Assembly (NCBI GenBank): GCA_019787685.1
Contig: JAHNUO010000034.1
Span: 62,001 to 126,000 of the forward strand
Source of the DNA: Chiua virens
Lineage: Eukaryota; Basidiomycota; Agaricomycetes; Boletales; Boletaceae
Direction: 5' to 3'
DNA length: 64,000 bases
Below the pieces are notes generated by a model. It was not told the origin of the DNA. It did no database searches and saw nothing but the letters and a program-made list of their open reading frames with translations. Position numbers and translations under genes: made by a program. The number at the start of each line of letters is the position of its first letter. The first letter of the stretch is position 1. Below are positions 1 through 12,668 of the stretch, in pieces.

Positions 1-586
1 AGTTGAGACGAACAATGGCGCAGAGCAAGGTATATACCGGTTCTAACTCGTTCCGGCTGTTTTCAACAACACTATAATTGTAGGCACTTCTCCCAAACTT
101 GATTATTCGTTGATTTCTGGGATTGGAGTATACCTACAAACTACTATTATTGTGTGCTGTCCATCTTACAGACCTCACCGAAGTGCGGAAGGTCAAGCTA
201 CGACGGGAAGATTTGGCACACGCGTCGTAACCCTGATGCATCTCTCATTTTGAAATTCCAGGACATTATTCAGCTCTGCGATGAGGCCGCGAGTTGAGTA
301 TCTCTATCACCGCGTCACCCTCATTCCAATTTAATTGCATCAATTTGTATGACTCCCAGAGCACGTTAAGAAAGCCCGATGCGCTTAAGGAGGCTTTGTG
401 GTGAAACTTTGGAATGGTCATGAGGTCGAGTGACTCAGCAAATACGACACGAAGCAGGTAAGATCCCAGTCTTGTTACGGAATATAACGCATGTGTTGCA
501 GATCACCGATTTCCTTCGTTGCCCGCTTGCCTTGCTGACTTTTACGACTTTTCTCATGTGAGGATATTCGGCACGGTGAACCTACA
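1..586. other. Upstream region of the first GST-like gene, no gene seen
   Basis: No convincing coding sequence is visible. Patches around 360-500 resemble the sequence upstream of the second GST-like gene (about 2190-2350), including the 'gactcagcaaa' / 'gattcagcaaa' stretch. This suggests the tandem duplication included promoter DNA. Confidence 0.4.
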
Positions 587-593
587 TATAAAG
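587..593 (+). promoter_or_regulatory. TATA box of first GST-like gene
   Basis: The sequence TATAAAG lies 41-47 nt upstream of the ATG at 634. That is a plausible core promoter distance for a short 5' UTR gene. Confidence 0.45.
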
Positions 594-633
594 AGTCGTT
601 TTATTTCCGTACCTTCTCTATCCTCGTTTCCAA

Positions 634-1471
634 ATGGCTCCTTTCGGTACCCTCTGGGGTCATCTTAACCAGCGTCAGACCAAAGTTGTACGTTAGAATC
701 GATTTGATTTTTCAGATTCATACTAACCTGTGAACCTGTTTCGCTGTAGATCTTCAGTGTCGCAGCCATCAATGGGCTCGAGCTGGAACAACCTGAATTT
801 TTATTCCAGAATCGGCCTCCAGAGTTTACAACCAAGTTCCCATTCGGGAAGATTCCCACCTTCGAAGGTGCAGATGGGCTTAAGCTCATTGAAGGTGCCA
901 CGATTGCCCGTTATCGTGAGTATGGTACACTGTTACTTTTTTTCTCGACGGTCACACTTGTTCCAGTGAGCAGTGTCGGTTCCGTCAACTTGTCGGGCTC
1001 CAATGCAAACGAGGCTGCTATAATCGATCAATGGGTGCACTTTGCTGAACACGAAATCGGTGCTCCGACGGGGAACATCACGGGCATGATCTACGGCTAC
1101 CTTTGGCCTTTCAATCTCGAGGTTGGATCTCACCATCTAAATCGATATATTTGTCTAACACTCTGCTCAAGATTCTGGAGAAAGAAACGGAGCGTATTCT
1201 TCGCTCTCTCACCTACCTTGAATCGCATCTCGCGACCTGTTCTTCCGGTTACGTCGCCTTGGACACTCCGACCCTTGCCGACTATATTCTGGCGGGTGTG
1301 ATCTTTTCTGCCGCGAGCTCTGCGCTCGGAGCTGCTGAGCGCGCCAAGTTTCCCCACGTATTTGCTCACTACACAAAGGTGACCTCAGATGAGAAGGTGA
1401 AACAATACTGGGGAACGGAGAAATTCGTTGATGTGCGCATCACTGAATATAAGCCGGTGACGTTCGCTTGA
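634..1471 (+). CDS. GST-fold protein, eEF1B-gamma N-terminal-like (copy 1)
   Basis: Four exons (634-687, 750-915, 967-1121, 1172-1471) sum to 675 nt, giving 224 residues. The start MAPFGTLWG and the motif FPFGKIPTFEGADG, followed by an alpha-helical C-terminal half with YVALDTPTLADYILAG, match the glutathione S-transferase fold as found in the N-terminus of translation factor eEF1B-gamma. The C-terminal EF1G domain of true eEF1B-gamma is absent, so this is a GST-like protein rather than the elongation factor. Its substrate is unknown and the location is presumably cytosolic. All introns are GT-AG with short, conserved positions. The intron positions and phases are identical in the copy at 2569, which proves tandem duplication. 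The family assignment is secure, the biochemical role is not. Confidence 0.85.
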
Positions 1472-2568
1472 GGAACCTGAAAGAGTATGTATAATATTAG
1501 GAGTGTTGGAGTAGTATCAGTCGGTATCACAGGAAATGCACAGCTGGGAGAGCTTTGTGACGGAACGAAAGCACTCCTCCAGAACCATACTATGGCTCCA
1601 TCCATCTACTTCTCATCCGTGAGGCTGTATGAGGCGCTTGATGATCTGATCGTGGCAAAGTTCCGGCCTCCCAGATCGGTGTCACGGAATATGCAACCTA
1701 GGAACTTGCTGTACCTGGGATTTGCCTAATTCGTGTGACATCTACGCGCTCTCAATACCATGGCGATGATTTTTGGCTTTGAAAACCATCAATGAGGTCT
1801 ATAAGTCGAGTCACCCGGCTTCGTCCGCGTAATGGTCATTGGTCACAGGGTTGAAACGGAGATGAACAGTGGCCAAGAAAGGTATTGGTGATCGCAGCAT
1901 TGACTCGACGGTGACTCGTGTTGATTCCAGGATTTATGGCTCGTTGACCCTGTTATTTAAGCCTGACTCAGGGGTCGTTCGTAACCAGTACTGCGCCGCC
2001 AGACAGTCATCCCCCGTTGACGGAATTTTCAAGCGCCTTCAAGTTGTCTTCTTCAGGGATACGATGTGTCGAAGAACAGTCCACCGTAGTTACTTACCGC
2101 AGCGTGTCCTGATTGCCAGAGACCGTGCCAACACTCCGCAGCCACCGCGTTTCACAGCGATTCATTTGCACAACACCGCACATCGATAAGGCGCTCAACT
2201 TGAGGTAGTTTGCGCAATACAAAGGTTACAGGATGGTTGTGAGATCAATTGATTCAGCAAACTGTCATATGTACTCGGTGAGTAGCGCGGGCAATCTCCG
2301 AGTCCCCGCCAATCAGCTGCGCCACACTTACGGAATATGATGCGATGTCGTACATATATTGCTGATTCATATTGTTATCCGCTGACTAGTACTCTTTGCT
2401 GACTGTGCAGACGTTTCCAGCGGAGGCGAGGCTGTGCGGCGCAGCTGAGGTTGGTCGATGCATAATGCATCACGATCGGAACGGCGTAAATAGGGGGTAT
2501 TGCGCCATGGCCAGCGCTCACTCGTTTGCTCAACTATTTCCTTACCGTATATCCATCCCTGTTGTAAA
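1472..2568. other. Intergenic DNA between the tandem GST-like genes
   Basis: No gene is supported. The 3' part (about 2190-2350) is weakly similar to the region upstream of copy 1, so it is read as the duplicated promoter of copy 2. Open frames here lack recognisable motifs. Confidence 0.4.
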
Positions 2569-3412
2569 ATGGCACCTATTGGTACACTTTGGGGTAACGC
2601 TGACCAGCGTCAGACCAAAGTCGTACGTCAGGATCGCTTCGGCGTGGTTCTAGAACAAAGCTCACCTATACTCCCAGATTCTTAGTGTCGCAGTTGTCAA
2701 TGGGTTTGAGCTTAATACACCCGAGTGGTCGTTCAAGAGCAAACCTGCCGAATTTGTGGCCAAGTTCCCGTATGGGAAGATCCCTTCTTTCGAGGGTGCG
2801 GATGGATTCAAGCTGATCGAAGGTGCTCCCATCGCCCGGTATTGTGAGTGGCACAGTGGGCGTGGTCAATTGGCACCTGTCATTTACGCGTCTCACTCCA
2901 GTGAGCAGCATCGGTTCCGTGAACCTGTTGGGCGCCAATGCACATGAAGTGGCCCTCGTCGATCAGTGGTTACACTTTGCTGAACACGAAATCGGCATTC
3001 CGGCAGGGCTCGTAGCAGGGATGATCTACGGCTACTTTGCGCCATTCACGCCCCAGGTCGGTTTTTACGATTGCCTCCGTCGTCGATGCGTTCGGCTGAT
3101 GGTATACACTGACAGATTTTGAATAAGAACACGGACAGGATCATTAGTGCGCTCGAGCATTTAGAGTCGCATCTCGCGGCGCGTCCTTCGGGTTACGTCG
3201 CCTTGGATAGTTTAACCCTCGCCGACCTTGTTCTGGCTGGCGCGATTCACGCTGCTTCGAGCAGGGCGCTCGGGGCTGTTGACCGTGCGAAGTTCCCCCA
3301 CGTTTTTGCCCACTATGCAAAGGTAACTGCAGATGAGAGAATCAAACAATACTGGGGGACGGAAAACTTTTTGGAGGCTCGCATCACCGAACCTAAGGCG
3401 GCGCCATTCTAA
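2569..3412 (+). CDS. GST-fold protein, eEF1B-gamma N-terminal-like (copy 2)
   Basis: Four exons (2569-2622, 2678-2843, 2902-3056, 3116-3412) sum to 672 nt, giving 223 residues. The first three exon lengths (54, 166, 155) are exactly those of copy 1. It starts MAPIGTLWGNADQRQTKV, carries FPYGKIPSFEGADG in the thioredoxin-like half and YVALDSLTLADLVLAG in the helical half, and ends without an EF1G domain. Divergence from copy 1 is spread along the protein and both frames are intact, so both copies look functional. Such expanded GST-like genes are often linked to stress or xenobiotic responses, but nothing in the sequence fixes the substrate here. Confidence 0.85.
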
Positions 3413-4031
3413 AGGGTGAAGAGGGGCATTCGGTGGAGCGAGGATTATTGTAAGATAGGAACGCAACCGCGTTTTCTGACCGGTATTTGTTTCCGAGTCA
3501 TGGTACGTCTTGAGGAGGTCTTTCATGCCCGGGCCGTTGATGAAATGTAGAACGAGAGTGAATTTCATGTTTTGAATTGGAAACCTTGTTTTGTATACCG
3601 AGTATAAGGAGATTCGCATGTAGCATCGGCAACTCAGCCCACTGGCAACGCTCCGAGAAATTCATGATTCATCGTCTCTGAAAGTCGGGGTGCTGTACTT
3701 GGTGGAATACTTCTCTCCTTGCTGTATCCTCACTGAAACCGATTCGGGTGCGGAGTACGACGCAGATGCAAATTGAACTCTTAAGATCTTGTCCCGCCGT
3801 GTGATTGCACTGACCTCACTGAACAGAACCTCTACTATAAAACAGAAGAATTTTGGTCTCGTCGTAATCAACCTTGGGAGCCACAAAGTCAGTACTCTGT
3901 ATAAGGCTCAGATGGAGAAGAGAAACAACAAAGATAAAGACCTAATACATGTGAATAAGTTTAATTCATTGGTCAACAGGGAGCGGACAAACCCCCAAAG
4001 CTGACGGCCTTCGTGCTATGAGTTTGACTTG
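3413..4031. other. Intergenic region, no gene seen
   Basis: No coding frame with recognisable motifs is present. The stretch probably holds the terminator of the second GST-like gene and the 3' end of the convergent minus-strand gene. Confidence 0.4.
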
Positions 4032-4523
4032 TTACTCAATGAGTGAAGACCCTACAAGAACTTTCGCCTTGACCACCGGCGTGCACATCATCAACGTAGT
4101 ATTCTGGTCCGGATCTTCCGACTCCGTGATGACTTCCTTCATCAATCCTAACTGAGTCGTGCACAAAACCTTCTGGCCCCTGCCAGGTCTCGCCCGACCT
4201 TTGTGGTAATCCACCTCCATGGTAGTCCCGTCGAATATCTGACCGGCATGTGCATTTATGAGTTTGAAGTCTGCCACCCGCGCATTCCAAATGGATCTTC
4301 CAAGGTTTTCAGAGATCGAGACGATGTACAATATCTTGCGTTGAAACCTATACGAGATCTTTGAGTACGCGGCCGAAGCGGAGGTGACACAACCAGCTGC
4401 CAAGGCGATGTCTGAAAGCCCCCGGATAGTGTCTGCGACGAAGTTGTCTGTGTCACTGGGGATATAAGCATGTGTGAGAGAACGCCAACGAGCGGTAAAG
4501 ATCCGAGACTCTGTTGTTGTCAT
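4032..4523 (-). CDS. Hypothetical protein or third exon of the WD40 gene
   Basis: This is a 163-residue open frame immediately downstream of the WD40 gene on the same strand, with only 14 nt between the upstream stop and this frame. Its composition looks like a real protein (for example ENLGRSIWNARVADFKLINA), but I recognise no domain. A splice from CGA|gtgcag (just upstream of the WD40 stop) to cagag|TCT would keep the frame open and append this sequence to the WD40/coiled-coil protein. The donor is weak, so the alternative of a separate small gene remains. RNA reads across 4500-4600 would decide. Confidence 0.45.
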   Translation of the reverse strand: MTTTESRIFTARWRSLTHAYIPSDTDNFVADTIRGLSDIALAAGCVTSASAAYSKISYRFQRKILYIVSISENLGRSIWNARVADFKLINAHAGQIFDGTTMEVDYHKGRARPGRGQKVLCTTQLGLMKEVITESEDPDQNTTLMMCTPVVKAKVLVGSSLIE

Positions 4524-4537
4524 GAATAAAATACTCG

Positions 4538-6969
4538 CTAGTTCGTGGAATTAAACTCCTTGCCTGAATCCTGCACTCGGCTGTATATCCCGCCGACAAC
4601 TTTGTCGCGCTCTTTATCCATCGTCCATGAAGAAACCATCTGGTGTACGCGAGAAATGAGGTAGGTTCGGAATGCTACCGGAAGGCACGAGGCTATGACG
4701 TCCCGTCGCATTGTTCCTAGGCGATTTGCCAAGGGTTGGGAAACAAGTTCTGTAGCTCGCTGTACTGCAAAGGCCCGTTCCTCGACAGCCGGAGACTGCG
4801 AATTGTTCAAGAGATATCTAGCCATGAAGACTGACGTCAATTGAATGGCTAAATTGAGCCTTTCAAGGGTCTGGACGATTGTGTACTCGGAGTATGCATC
4901 TGAGATCGTGATGAAGCGCTGGACGTCGCATAATTGGGACTGATGATCTGTAACTGCAGCCCTGAGTTCTGTCGTCTGCTGGTTGTAACGTTGGTGGACC
5001 CCGTGTATGTTTGATTGGAAGTATGCGACGTCACTGCGGGCAGAGATGAGCTCGTGGGATACATCGGGAAACCGGTCGAGGTCTCGTTGCACGGCGTCAA
5101 CCTCTTCCCATTTGGTAGCAATTGAATGGTTCAGGTCCTCCAGTCGAGCTTTGAGCGCGGAAATTTTGCGGTATCTGAGCTGGCGCGACCGCGCCTCGAA
5201 GCGACTTCGAAGGTTCGTAAGCTGGCCTTGGAGGATTTGGACGAGCTGTTGTGTCGTGGTAAGTGAGCAAGCTACGGCATCGGGAGAGGGGAACTTACGT
5301 TATAGCAGTATGGACCTGAAATGTCCCAGACATTCCATATTGTAATGGTTTTTCCCGCACTAGTTGCCATGACATGACTTGGACTCGTGGAGATAGCCAT
5401 GGACGTGACAATATCAGCATGGGTGATGGGAGACGAGATTTCAAGTTGTTCGTGCGTTGCCGTATCCCAGAAGGAGACGGACGAATCAGTGGAACCTACG
5501 ATGCACGCCACATGTCCATGGTGCCACTGATTCAGACTTGTAAAGGCAATGCGGCACGTGCGAGGACAACCGTCATCGTTATGAATCCGCCACTTTGAGA
5601 GTACAATACCAGTCGTTGCGTCGAGGTGATGAATGTAGCCATCACAAGACAAAACGAATAGATGTTTGCTGTTGCAATGCCAGGTGATGGATGGCTTGAG
5701 GTAGTACTGACGGCATTCTGAGTCAAGTTTGCTTAAATGGCCGCTTTTGTTTTTGTAAATCCGAACCATCCACGTCGTTGCGATAACTACAAACTGTCCG
5801 TTCGGCGAAAATTTTGCTGCGATGACCGAATCGCCATAATGTGTGGCGCTAATTTCCTCGCTACTCCACCATGACCAGACACGGGCGGTCCCATCATCCG
5901 ATCCTGTGAGGATTAAATCCGTCTCGTCAGGAGAGATGTCGACAGCATTCACGTTAGCGTCTTCATGTCTTTCGATCACCAATTTTTGGCTGTGCCTGTG
6001 AAACACCCTCGTGAAGCCCCCAGTAGACCCACTCACGACCCATCTTCCATTTCGCGACACCGCAATGTCTAGGATACCGCCCCCCGCATCCATTGGGTTC
6101 CCCACTTCCTTGCCATCACCTATCTCCCAGCATCGAATTTTTCCGTTGCTTCCACCGGCCATGACGTGTTTCCCATCGGCAGTGAACACAACTGAATGTA
6201 TGTCATCTCCACCATCAATCTCGATTACCTTCGTGTCCATGATCGAGGTATGGGCCGTCTGAAACGTCAGTATGCTATCCGAGTCTTTGATTACATCGCC
6301 TTCGTCGTCTCCGCTTTCTTCGGCTTTACTCGACAACCCACCACCTTCCCGTACGGTATTTGGGGCCCTTGTCAATGTCACATCTTCGATTGCTTCATCG
6401 TCATCTCGGCTCGGCCCTTTTCCTTTTCCCTCGATCTTGCTTGATTCGGCAGCCTCGGTAGTGCCTAGAGTGCTCGTCATTATTGCTTCCTCGATCCCCT
6501 CGCTTTTCCCATCTCGATTCGCTCTTTCTTCCTCTCCTCCCACCTCGCTCGACACTTCACTACTCTCCTGGACTATGTTGGATGCCCTCGTCCACATCAC
6601 GGCTTCGATGCCCTCGCTTCGCCCGTCTTGGCAGTTCAGCCCCCCTTCCTCGACCGTGCTGTGCATGTCGATACTGGAAGCCCTGTTTGAATGTGTCCTC
6701 GTCTGTATCCTATCTTCGATTCTTTCGTCTTGGTCGGCTCGGCTCGGCTCTTCTTCCATTCCCTCGACTTTGCTGGACATGGCAACACCCTCCTGTATTG
6801 TCTTGGAGGCGCTGTCCGGATATGGCGCCGTCGATATCGCATTCTCGACTGTCTCGCCTTCGCTTTCTTCATCTCTGCTTTGACTTTCTTTCTGAGCCTT
6901 GCTGCCCACGGCAGCGATCTCATTCGACTCTTGCACTCCGTCAGTTTGTCTTTCCTTCGTGCCATACAT
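4538..6969 (-). CDS. WD40-repeat protein with acidic repetitive N-terminus and coiled coil
   Basis: Two exons (6969-5299 and 5245-4538) joined by a GTAAGT...CAG intron give 792 residues. Residues 1-230 are acidic and contain four or five degenerate copies of a roughly 45-residue unit (IEDVTLTRAPNTVRE, IEAVMWTRASNIVQE and relatives). About 240-555 forms a WD40 propeller, with blades such as VVFTADGKHVMAGGSNGKIR and LILTGSDDGTARVWSW. Exon 2 encodes a charged helical region (LQGQLTNLRSRFEARSRQLR) likely to be a coiled coil. This points to a scaffold protein. No specific orthologue is recognised. The start sits 256 bp from the RAD50 start on the opposite strand, so a promoter is probably shared. 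Confidence 0.75.
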
Positions 6970-7225
6970 TACTACTCACCGTTATCATTCAGTCCTTGAA
7001 GGAGTCGGCGTAATCCGGAAAACTTCAAAAACATTGGCAGCATGACAGTACGACAACAAGATTGACCGGGTGGTTGTTGACTCGCAGAAACCCTTTGCTC
7101 ATCTAGCCGTCGAATTCCGGAGGTTGACTTTGAAACGCAGCTATATGTAAAGTAAATAGCCCCTGAGATTAGAAGTGACAGAAGCGCGTGACGCGTCGTG
7201 CAAGTGGTGTCACGACTCTTCCTCC
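6970..7225. promoter_or_regulatory. Divergent promoter between the WD40 gene and RAD50
   Basis: The 256 bp between the two opposed start codons must hold both promoters. No strong TATA box is obvious in either direction. Confidence 0.4.
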
Positions 7226-10200
7226 ATGTCGAGCCTGAACAAGCTTGCTGTTCGGGGCATCCGCTCCTTTGACGACAAACAAGTCTCCGTCATCGAGTTC
7301 TTCTCTCCTGTCACCGTCATCGTGGGACACAATGGGAGTGGTAAGACGACCATCATCGAATGTCTCAAGTACGCCACCACGGGCGATCAGCCACCCAACA
7401 CCCGTGGGGGCGCGTTCGTGCACGACCCGAAGATGGCCAACGAGAAAGAGGTCAAGGCACAGGTCAAGTTGCGCTTTCTTGCCGCAAACGGACAGCGGAT
7501 GCTCGTCGTGCGGAATTTGTCGGTGACCGCGAAGAAGACGGGGCTGTCGATGAAGACGTTGGAGAGCATCTTGGGATTGGCGGACAGTAATGCCGAGAAG
7601 GGAGGCAAGGTGAGTGTGGTCTACTTGTGACGGGTGTCGTGCGCTCACGTTACGTAGAGAGGGGTGATCTCGACCAAGTGCGCCGAGATGGACGCAGAAA
7701 TTCCACATTTGCTCGGTGTGTCCAAGTCGGTGCTCGAGAACGTCATTTTTTGTCATCAAGAAGAGTCGTGGTGGCCGCTTGCAGAGCCTGCTGCCTTGAA
7801 GAAGAAATTTGACGACATTTTCGAGGCGACGAGGTCCGTGTATCGTCACTTTTGTCGCATATACGGTACGGGTAACATCGAACAGGTACACTAAAGCGCT
7901 CGACTCTATCAAATCGCTACGCAAAGATCGTGTCGCGGATCTCAAGGCAGACAAGGAACGTCTCGAGTCTCTTTCCAAGGAGAAAGCACACGCAGACAAG
8001 CTCCGTACGCGTATAGTCGACCTCAACAACACCATCACTTCTAAGCAGCTTCAATACGAGGAATGCAAGGCAAAATACGAAGAACTCGTCAAGAACAATG
8101 CGCACTTTTACGAATCTGCCACTAGGTTCCGAGAGGTGTACGTGAAGGTAGAAAATCTGCAGCAGAAGAAGGAACATTATCAGCAAGAGCTCGCAGAGGT
8201 TCGAGAGACGGTTGAAGAGATCGAAGGTATGGATGCCGTTGCCGTAGGTCATGCGGACTGAATGCTGGTTTGTGTAGGTTCTGACGAAGAACTGCAATCT
8301 CGTTTGCGAAACTTTGACGAAAACATTGCCAAGCAGAAGCAGAATAGAAGGCGGCACGAGTCGGAACGACAAGACTTTGAAGACGAGCTTGCGAGAGCTC
8401 GTCGCACGCACGTTGAACTCATCAACGAACACGGAGAGCTAGCTGCAGAGGCGAAGGTATGTTCCGGAAAATCTTCGTAGTGATGTCTTGCTGATGACTA
8501 CATCATCTCACAGGCGCATAACCGTCGCTTGAGTGAACGCGAAGAGCTTATTCGCGAGATTAGCGACAAGCATAACATCAAAGGATTCAACCACACCCCC
8601 CTGGAGCGCGAAAAGGTCAACGAGTTCATTTATCGACTGGGTGACCTCCAACGCAAGCAACGCTCCGAGTATGAAAAGCTCCAGAGCGAGATCCGCGGTA
8701 AGAACGACGAGTTCAATCGCAAGTCGAGGCAGTTTCACACGGAGTTGGAAAGCTTGAAGCTACAACGCAGCAACACTCGTGAACAAATCGTGCGTTACAT
8801 TGTTACTTGTTAGCGCTTGTTGTCGTTGACCTCGATTTGTTTTCGTCTGATAGAGAGATAAACATGAGGCCATATCAAAGGCGGAAACGGTTGTCGAGAC
8901 GATGCAAGGATTGGCGTCAGAGCTACGGACGTTGTCTGGGGACATCGAAGAGAAGAAATTACGCCTCGAAAAAGTCAAAAAGGACATCAAAGAAGCTAAC
9001 TTCGAGGAGCGTTTGAGCGAGCGAACCTCCAAAGCGAGGGAGATGGAGGACAGGCGCGATGATCTGAATACAGAGCTCAGGGGACTGAGTTTGCAGGCGG
9101 ACGCACGAGCAAGGTTGGATTTGAAGCGGGCGGAAAAGAGAAGCAGGAAGCTCGAAATCACCAATACGTGCGTAGGCTCCCGATGGGGGCTTAGGTGATC
9201 GAATTTACAAACTCATCAATGATTATTTTACAGGCTCGAATTGTGTAATCCCAAGTTCCGAAAACTGGTCGGCAAGGATGCCCTCCCAGCGAATATGGAA
9301 CGCGAGATCGATCGCGTCTCGAGGTTTGCCACGTCATCTTGTGTGAAGCCGTCGACTGACTCTAAGGGATCAGGGACAAAGAACACGAGCTTGCCGAAGC
9401 GGAGAGCGAATTGGCGAACTTTAGCAAGACACTGCAGGCAGCTGAGACGTCCCTTTCTCAAGCGAAATCACAACTCAAGAGCAAACAAGATGAGCTGAAA
9501 CGTATGTTCCTATCATTTTCTTGTCATAATTTCTGTGGCGTGTTCCTTCCGCTGACATGCGTGTTATGTTATGAAGAGGTAGAGAAATATTTGAAGGAAA
9601 ACACATTGGGAGGCATTCCCTTGAACGATGCACTCGAGGAGGCACGAGAAGCTGTCAAAGACCTCACCAGGTATATGATGATTTCAACGTTCCACTCCCA
9701 TCACTGACTTGTGTGCACGCGCTCGCAATCAGTACAACGAGCAATAGAGCTGGCATGGTAGGGGTGTACGAGACATTCCTCAAGGTTGGGAAGGCGAAGA
9801 AGACTTGTCAAGCCTGCAGCCGACACATGGATGACAGGGAACTGGTTGTATTTGAGAGATATGTACGTTTGTTGATATCAAGGGGTTCATTCTAAACTGA
9901 TCGCTTGGCGCGTGTAGCTCAAGGAACAAATTAATAAAAGTAGCTCACCCGAGGCGGCAGCGAACGATGATAAGGAACTGAAGGAATGGCGGAAAGAGAT
10001 GGATCGACTGGAAAAAATGTTGCCTGTTCAGGCGTCAAGGGATCGCGTGAAATTGAATGATATACCGGCTCTCGAGAAGCAGATCAAGACAGCAGAGTCT
10101 GAAATCCCACCTAGTAGCGAGCAATGCGAACAGGTACGTGGAAAGCAGTGCTCACTCGGAGGGTAGACGTTCCCGAGGCTCAATCATTCCCCTTGTCAGG

Positions 10201-12372
10201 CCGAGCAAAAGGTCGCTGACATGAAGAAGGAGATTCGTGACGTCGGCATGCTGAAACAACATGCAGTGGTGATCACCAAGAACCAATCCGAAATTGAACG
10301 TCTCACGACTGAAATTGGACATTTGGAAGAAGAACTGAGTTCGACTGGCACATCCAAGACAGCAGACGACGTCCAGACAGAGTTGGATTCGCTCTCAAAC
10401 GAGATGTATGTGCATGTGTACAATTTCCTTGTGGGTGCATGTCTAATAATATGACCATCAACCTCCCCGACAGCCGTGCGAATGAGCGAGAACGACAGGC
10501 TATCATGACGGACCGTGATCGCCAGAATTCGTCGCTCCGGACATACGAAGGAGACCTTCATGCTATGGAGAAGAAAGAGAACACACTTTCGAATCAGATT
10601 CGAGACAAGGATATTATGGAGGAACGGATCGTTGTCATGACGAACGAAATCGGTGCACTGAGCGTCAAGTTGAAGGTTTGATCTCACGTCACCGGCTATT
10701 TGTCATGGACCGAAATATTGTGGTTTTCTAGGAACTAGACGCGAAGCTTGCCGAGGCACAAGCACCTATCGAACGTCTAGAACAGGAGCACCAACATGTC
10801 CAAGCCGAGTTGAACACCAAGCTAGCCGAGGCACAGAGGTCCACGCAGGAGATGAACATGAGTGTTGATAAGCTCGACAATATCAACAAGGTTGTCGATC
10901 GGTGAGGGGATGATCATTTCCTCCTTGATGACTCAAAGGGCTCATATTTGGCGGTGGCATAGCTACGTCCGGGAAAAACGCGCCCAACTGCTGACAGAGT
11001 GCGCTGATAAGATCGAGCATTTCGAAGTCGAAATTACGGAATTCGGAATCAAAATCGACAGCGTGCGGGAGACAGTTGCCAAAATCGACCGGGAGATCAA
11101 CGAGAGCGGGAGTTTGATATCGAGGCTCCGGGACAACATCCGGATGAGGCGACTGATGAAGGATATCGAGGCGACGCAAGCCGAGATTGACTCGCATGAC
11201 ATGGAGGGAGCCGCGAAAGCGAAACGGCAGTTTGAGGACCGGTATCAGGCCGAGAAGCAACGTGAAACGGAAATGCAGAGCAAGGTGTGTATCGTGACTT
11301 CTCTTCTTTTATTGACGCCGGGCCGGACTCATTCATGTGCTCGCCTGACGGTCGGATCTTCTTTAGTACGCCCATATTGGGGGTGAAATCAGTTCACATA
11401 ATGAAACGTTGAAGCAAGTGGAGAAAGACCTGCGGGAATACAAGGATATTAACAAGCGGTATACTGATCAGTTGGTCAAAGTCAAAGTGAGTTCAGTGTC
11501 ATTGTGATTGTTGCGGCGTTTTAGCTGCGATAGATGTCGGACATGGCGAACAATGACCTCGAAAAGTACGCGAAGGCGTTGGACAAGTGGGTGTTGACTG
11601 ACTCGAATGATGGCTTGGCGCTGACGCCTGACACAGTGCGATTATGAAGTACCACAGTCTGAAGATGGAGGAAGTGAACGACACGATGCGACACTTGTGG
11701 AACAAGACGTATCAGGGAACAGGTGAGCTGAGACACGCGGTAGGAATTTCCGAAGAGGTCGCTAATAAGATTGACTAGACATCGATGGGATTAAGATACG
11801 ATCCGATGTGGAAGGTGGCGCGTCTAAACGGTCGTACAATTATAGGGTATGGTTCTTTATGAGAAGCTGCGAACTGAATTCGTTGCTGAGCTTCTGGGCA
11901 GGTCGTTATGACGAAGGACCAGGTTGAGATGGACATGCGGGGACGGTGTTCTGCTGGCCAAAAGATGCTTGCTTCGCTCATCATCCGGCTTGCGCTCTCC
12001 GATTCGTTTGGGCAAAACTGCGGTATATTGGCGCTGGACGAGCCGACGAATGCGCTCGACGTGGAGAACATCGATGCGCTGGCAGAGAGCTTGGTTGAGT
12101 GAGTGCGGCGATTTACTGAGGCACGGATGGCTAAATGGGACAAACGCCACGCAGTATTATCAATGAACGCAAGAACCGGTCGAATTTCCAACTGATTATT
12201 ATCACCCACGACGAAAATTTCCTACGGAAGCTGGGCCAGAGCGACGTGATGGAGTATTATTGGTAAGCTGCGACGACTAATGAGTGTTTATTTATATTTA
12301 TTTTCTTATTTGAGGCGGGTGTCGCGGGACTCAAGACAGAAGTCGGTCATCGAACGGCAGAGATTCCGGTAG
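7226..12372 (+). CDS. RAD50: DNA double-strand break repair protein RAD50
   Basis: This is the SMC-like ATPase of the MRE11-RAD50-NBS1 complex, which acts in the nucleus to tether and process DNA ends and telomeres. The N-terminus [17 protein letters not shown] is followed by Walker A ([10 protein letters not shown]) and the Q-loop region [11 protein letters not shown]. Long coiled-coil exons follow, with the zinc-hook CxxC (CQAC, 9806-9817) in the middle. The C-terminal lobe has the signature motif ([14 protein letters not shown]), Walker B ([11 protein letters not shown]) and the H-loop (IIITHDENF). The last intron splits the TGG codon and the final exon ([18 protein letters not shown]) stops at 12372. 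Many short introns interrupt the gene. The start at 7226 is chosen because it gives the conserved N-terminus. All landmark motifs are present, so the gene looks intact. Confidence 0.95.
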
Positions 12373-12668
12373 AGGAAGGGAGAGATATCCGACGTTGAGT
12401 GGGGTGACATTTGACTTTTTGGTGTTTGGGTTATTAGTTCTTCTCCGTTAGGCTGTGCGGTATCCCGCGTGGACCTGCCAGTTTGGAGCCGACAAAATAT
12501 TGTTTTATTATTGCCATCATGACGTGTGGAGAGTTGCGATCTCGACACCGCTGAGCATGTCTAAACACGGTCAGGTCCCGAGGATGACGGCACCAGGAGG
12601 ACCCGAGTTACGCTCACTTTATCTTGCCGTGCTGCTGCTTTCCCTTGGCCATCTCTTCCTCCTCCCCG

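Noticed and set aside
4849..5345. Overlapping frames on both strands of the WD40 gene's second exon
   Set aside because: The spliced exon frame explains the region.
7917..8432. Antisense open frame across RAD50
   Set aside because: Mirror of the coiled-coil coding sequence with no independent support.
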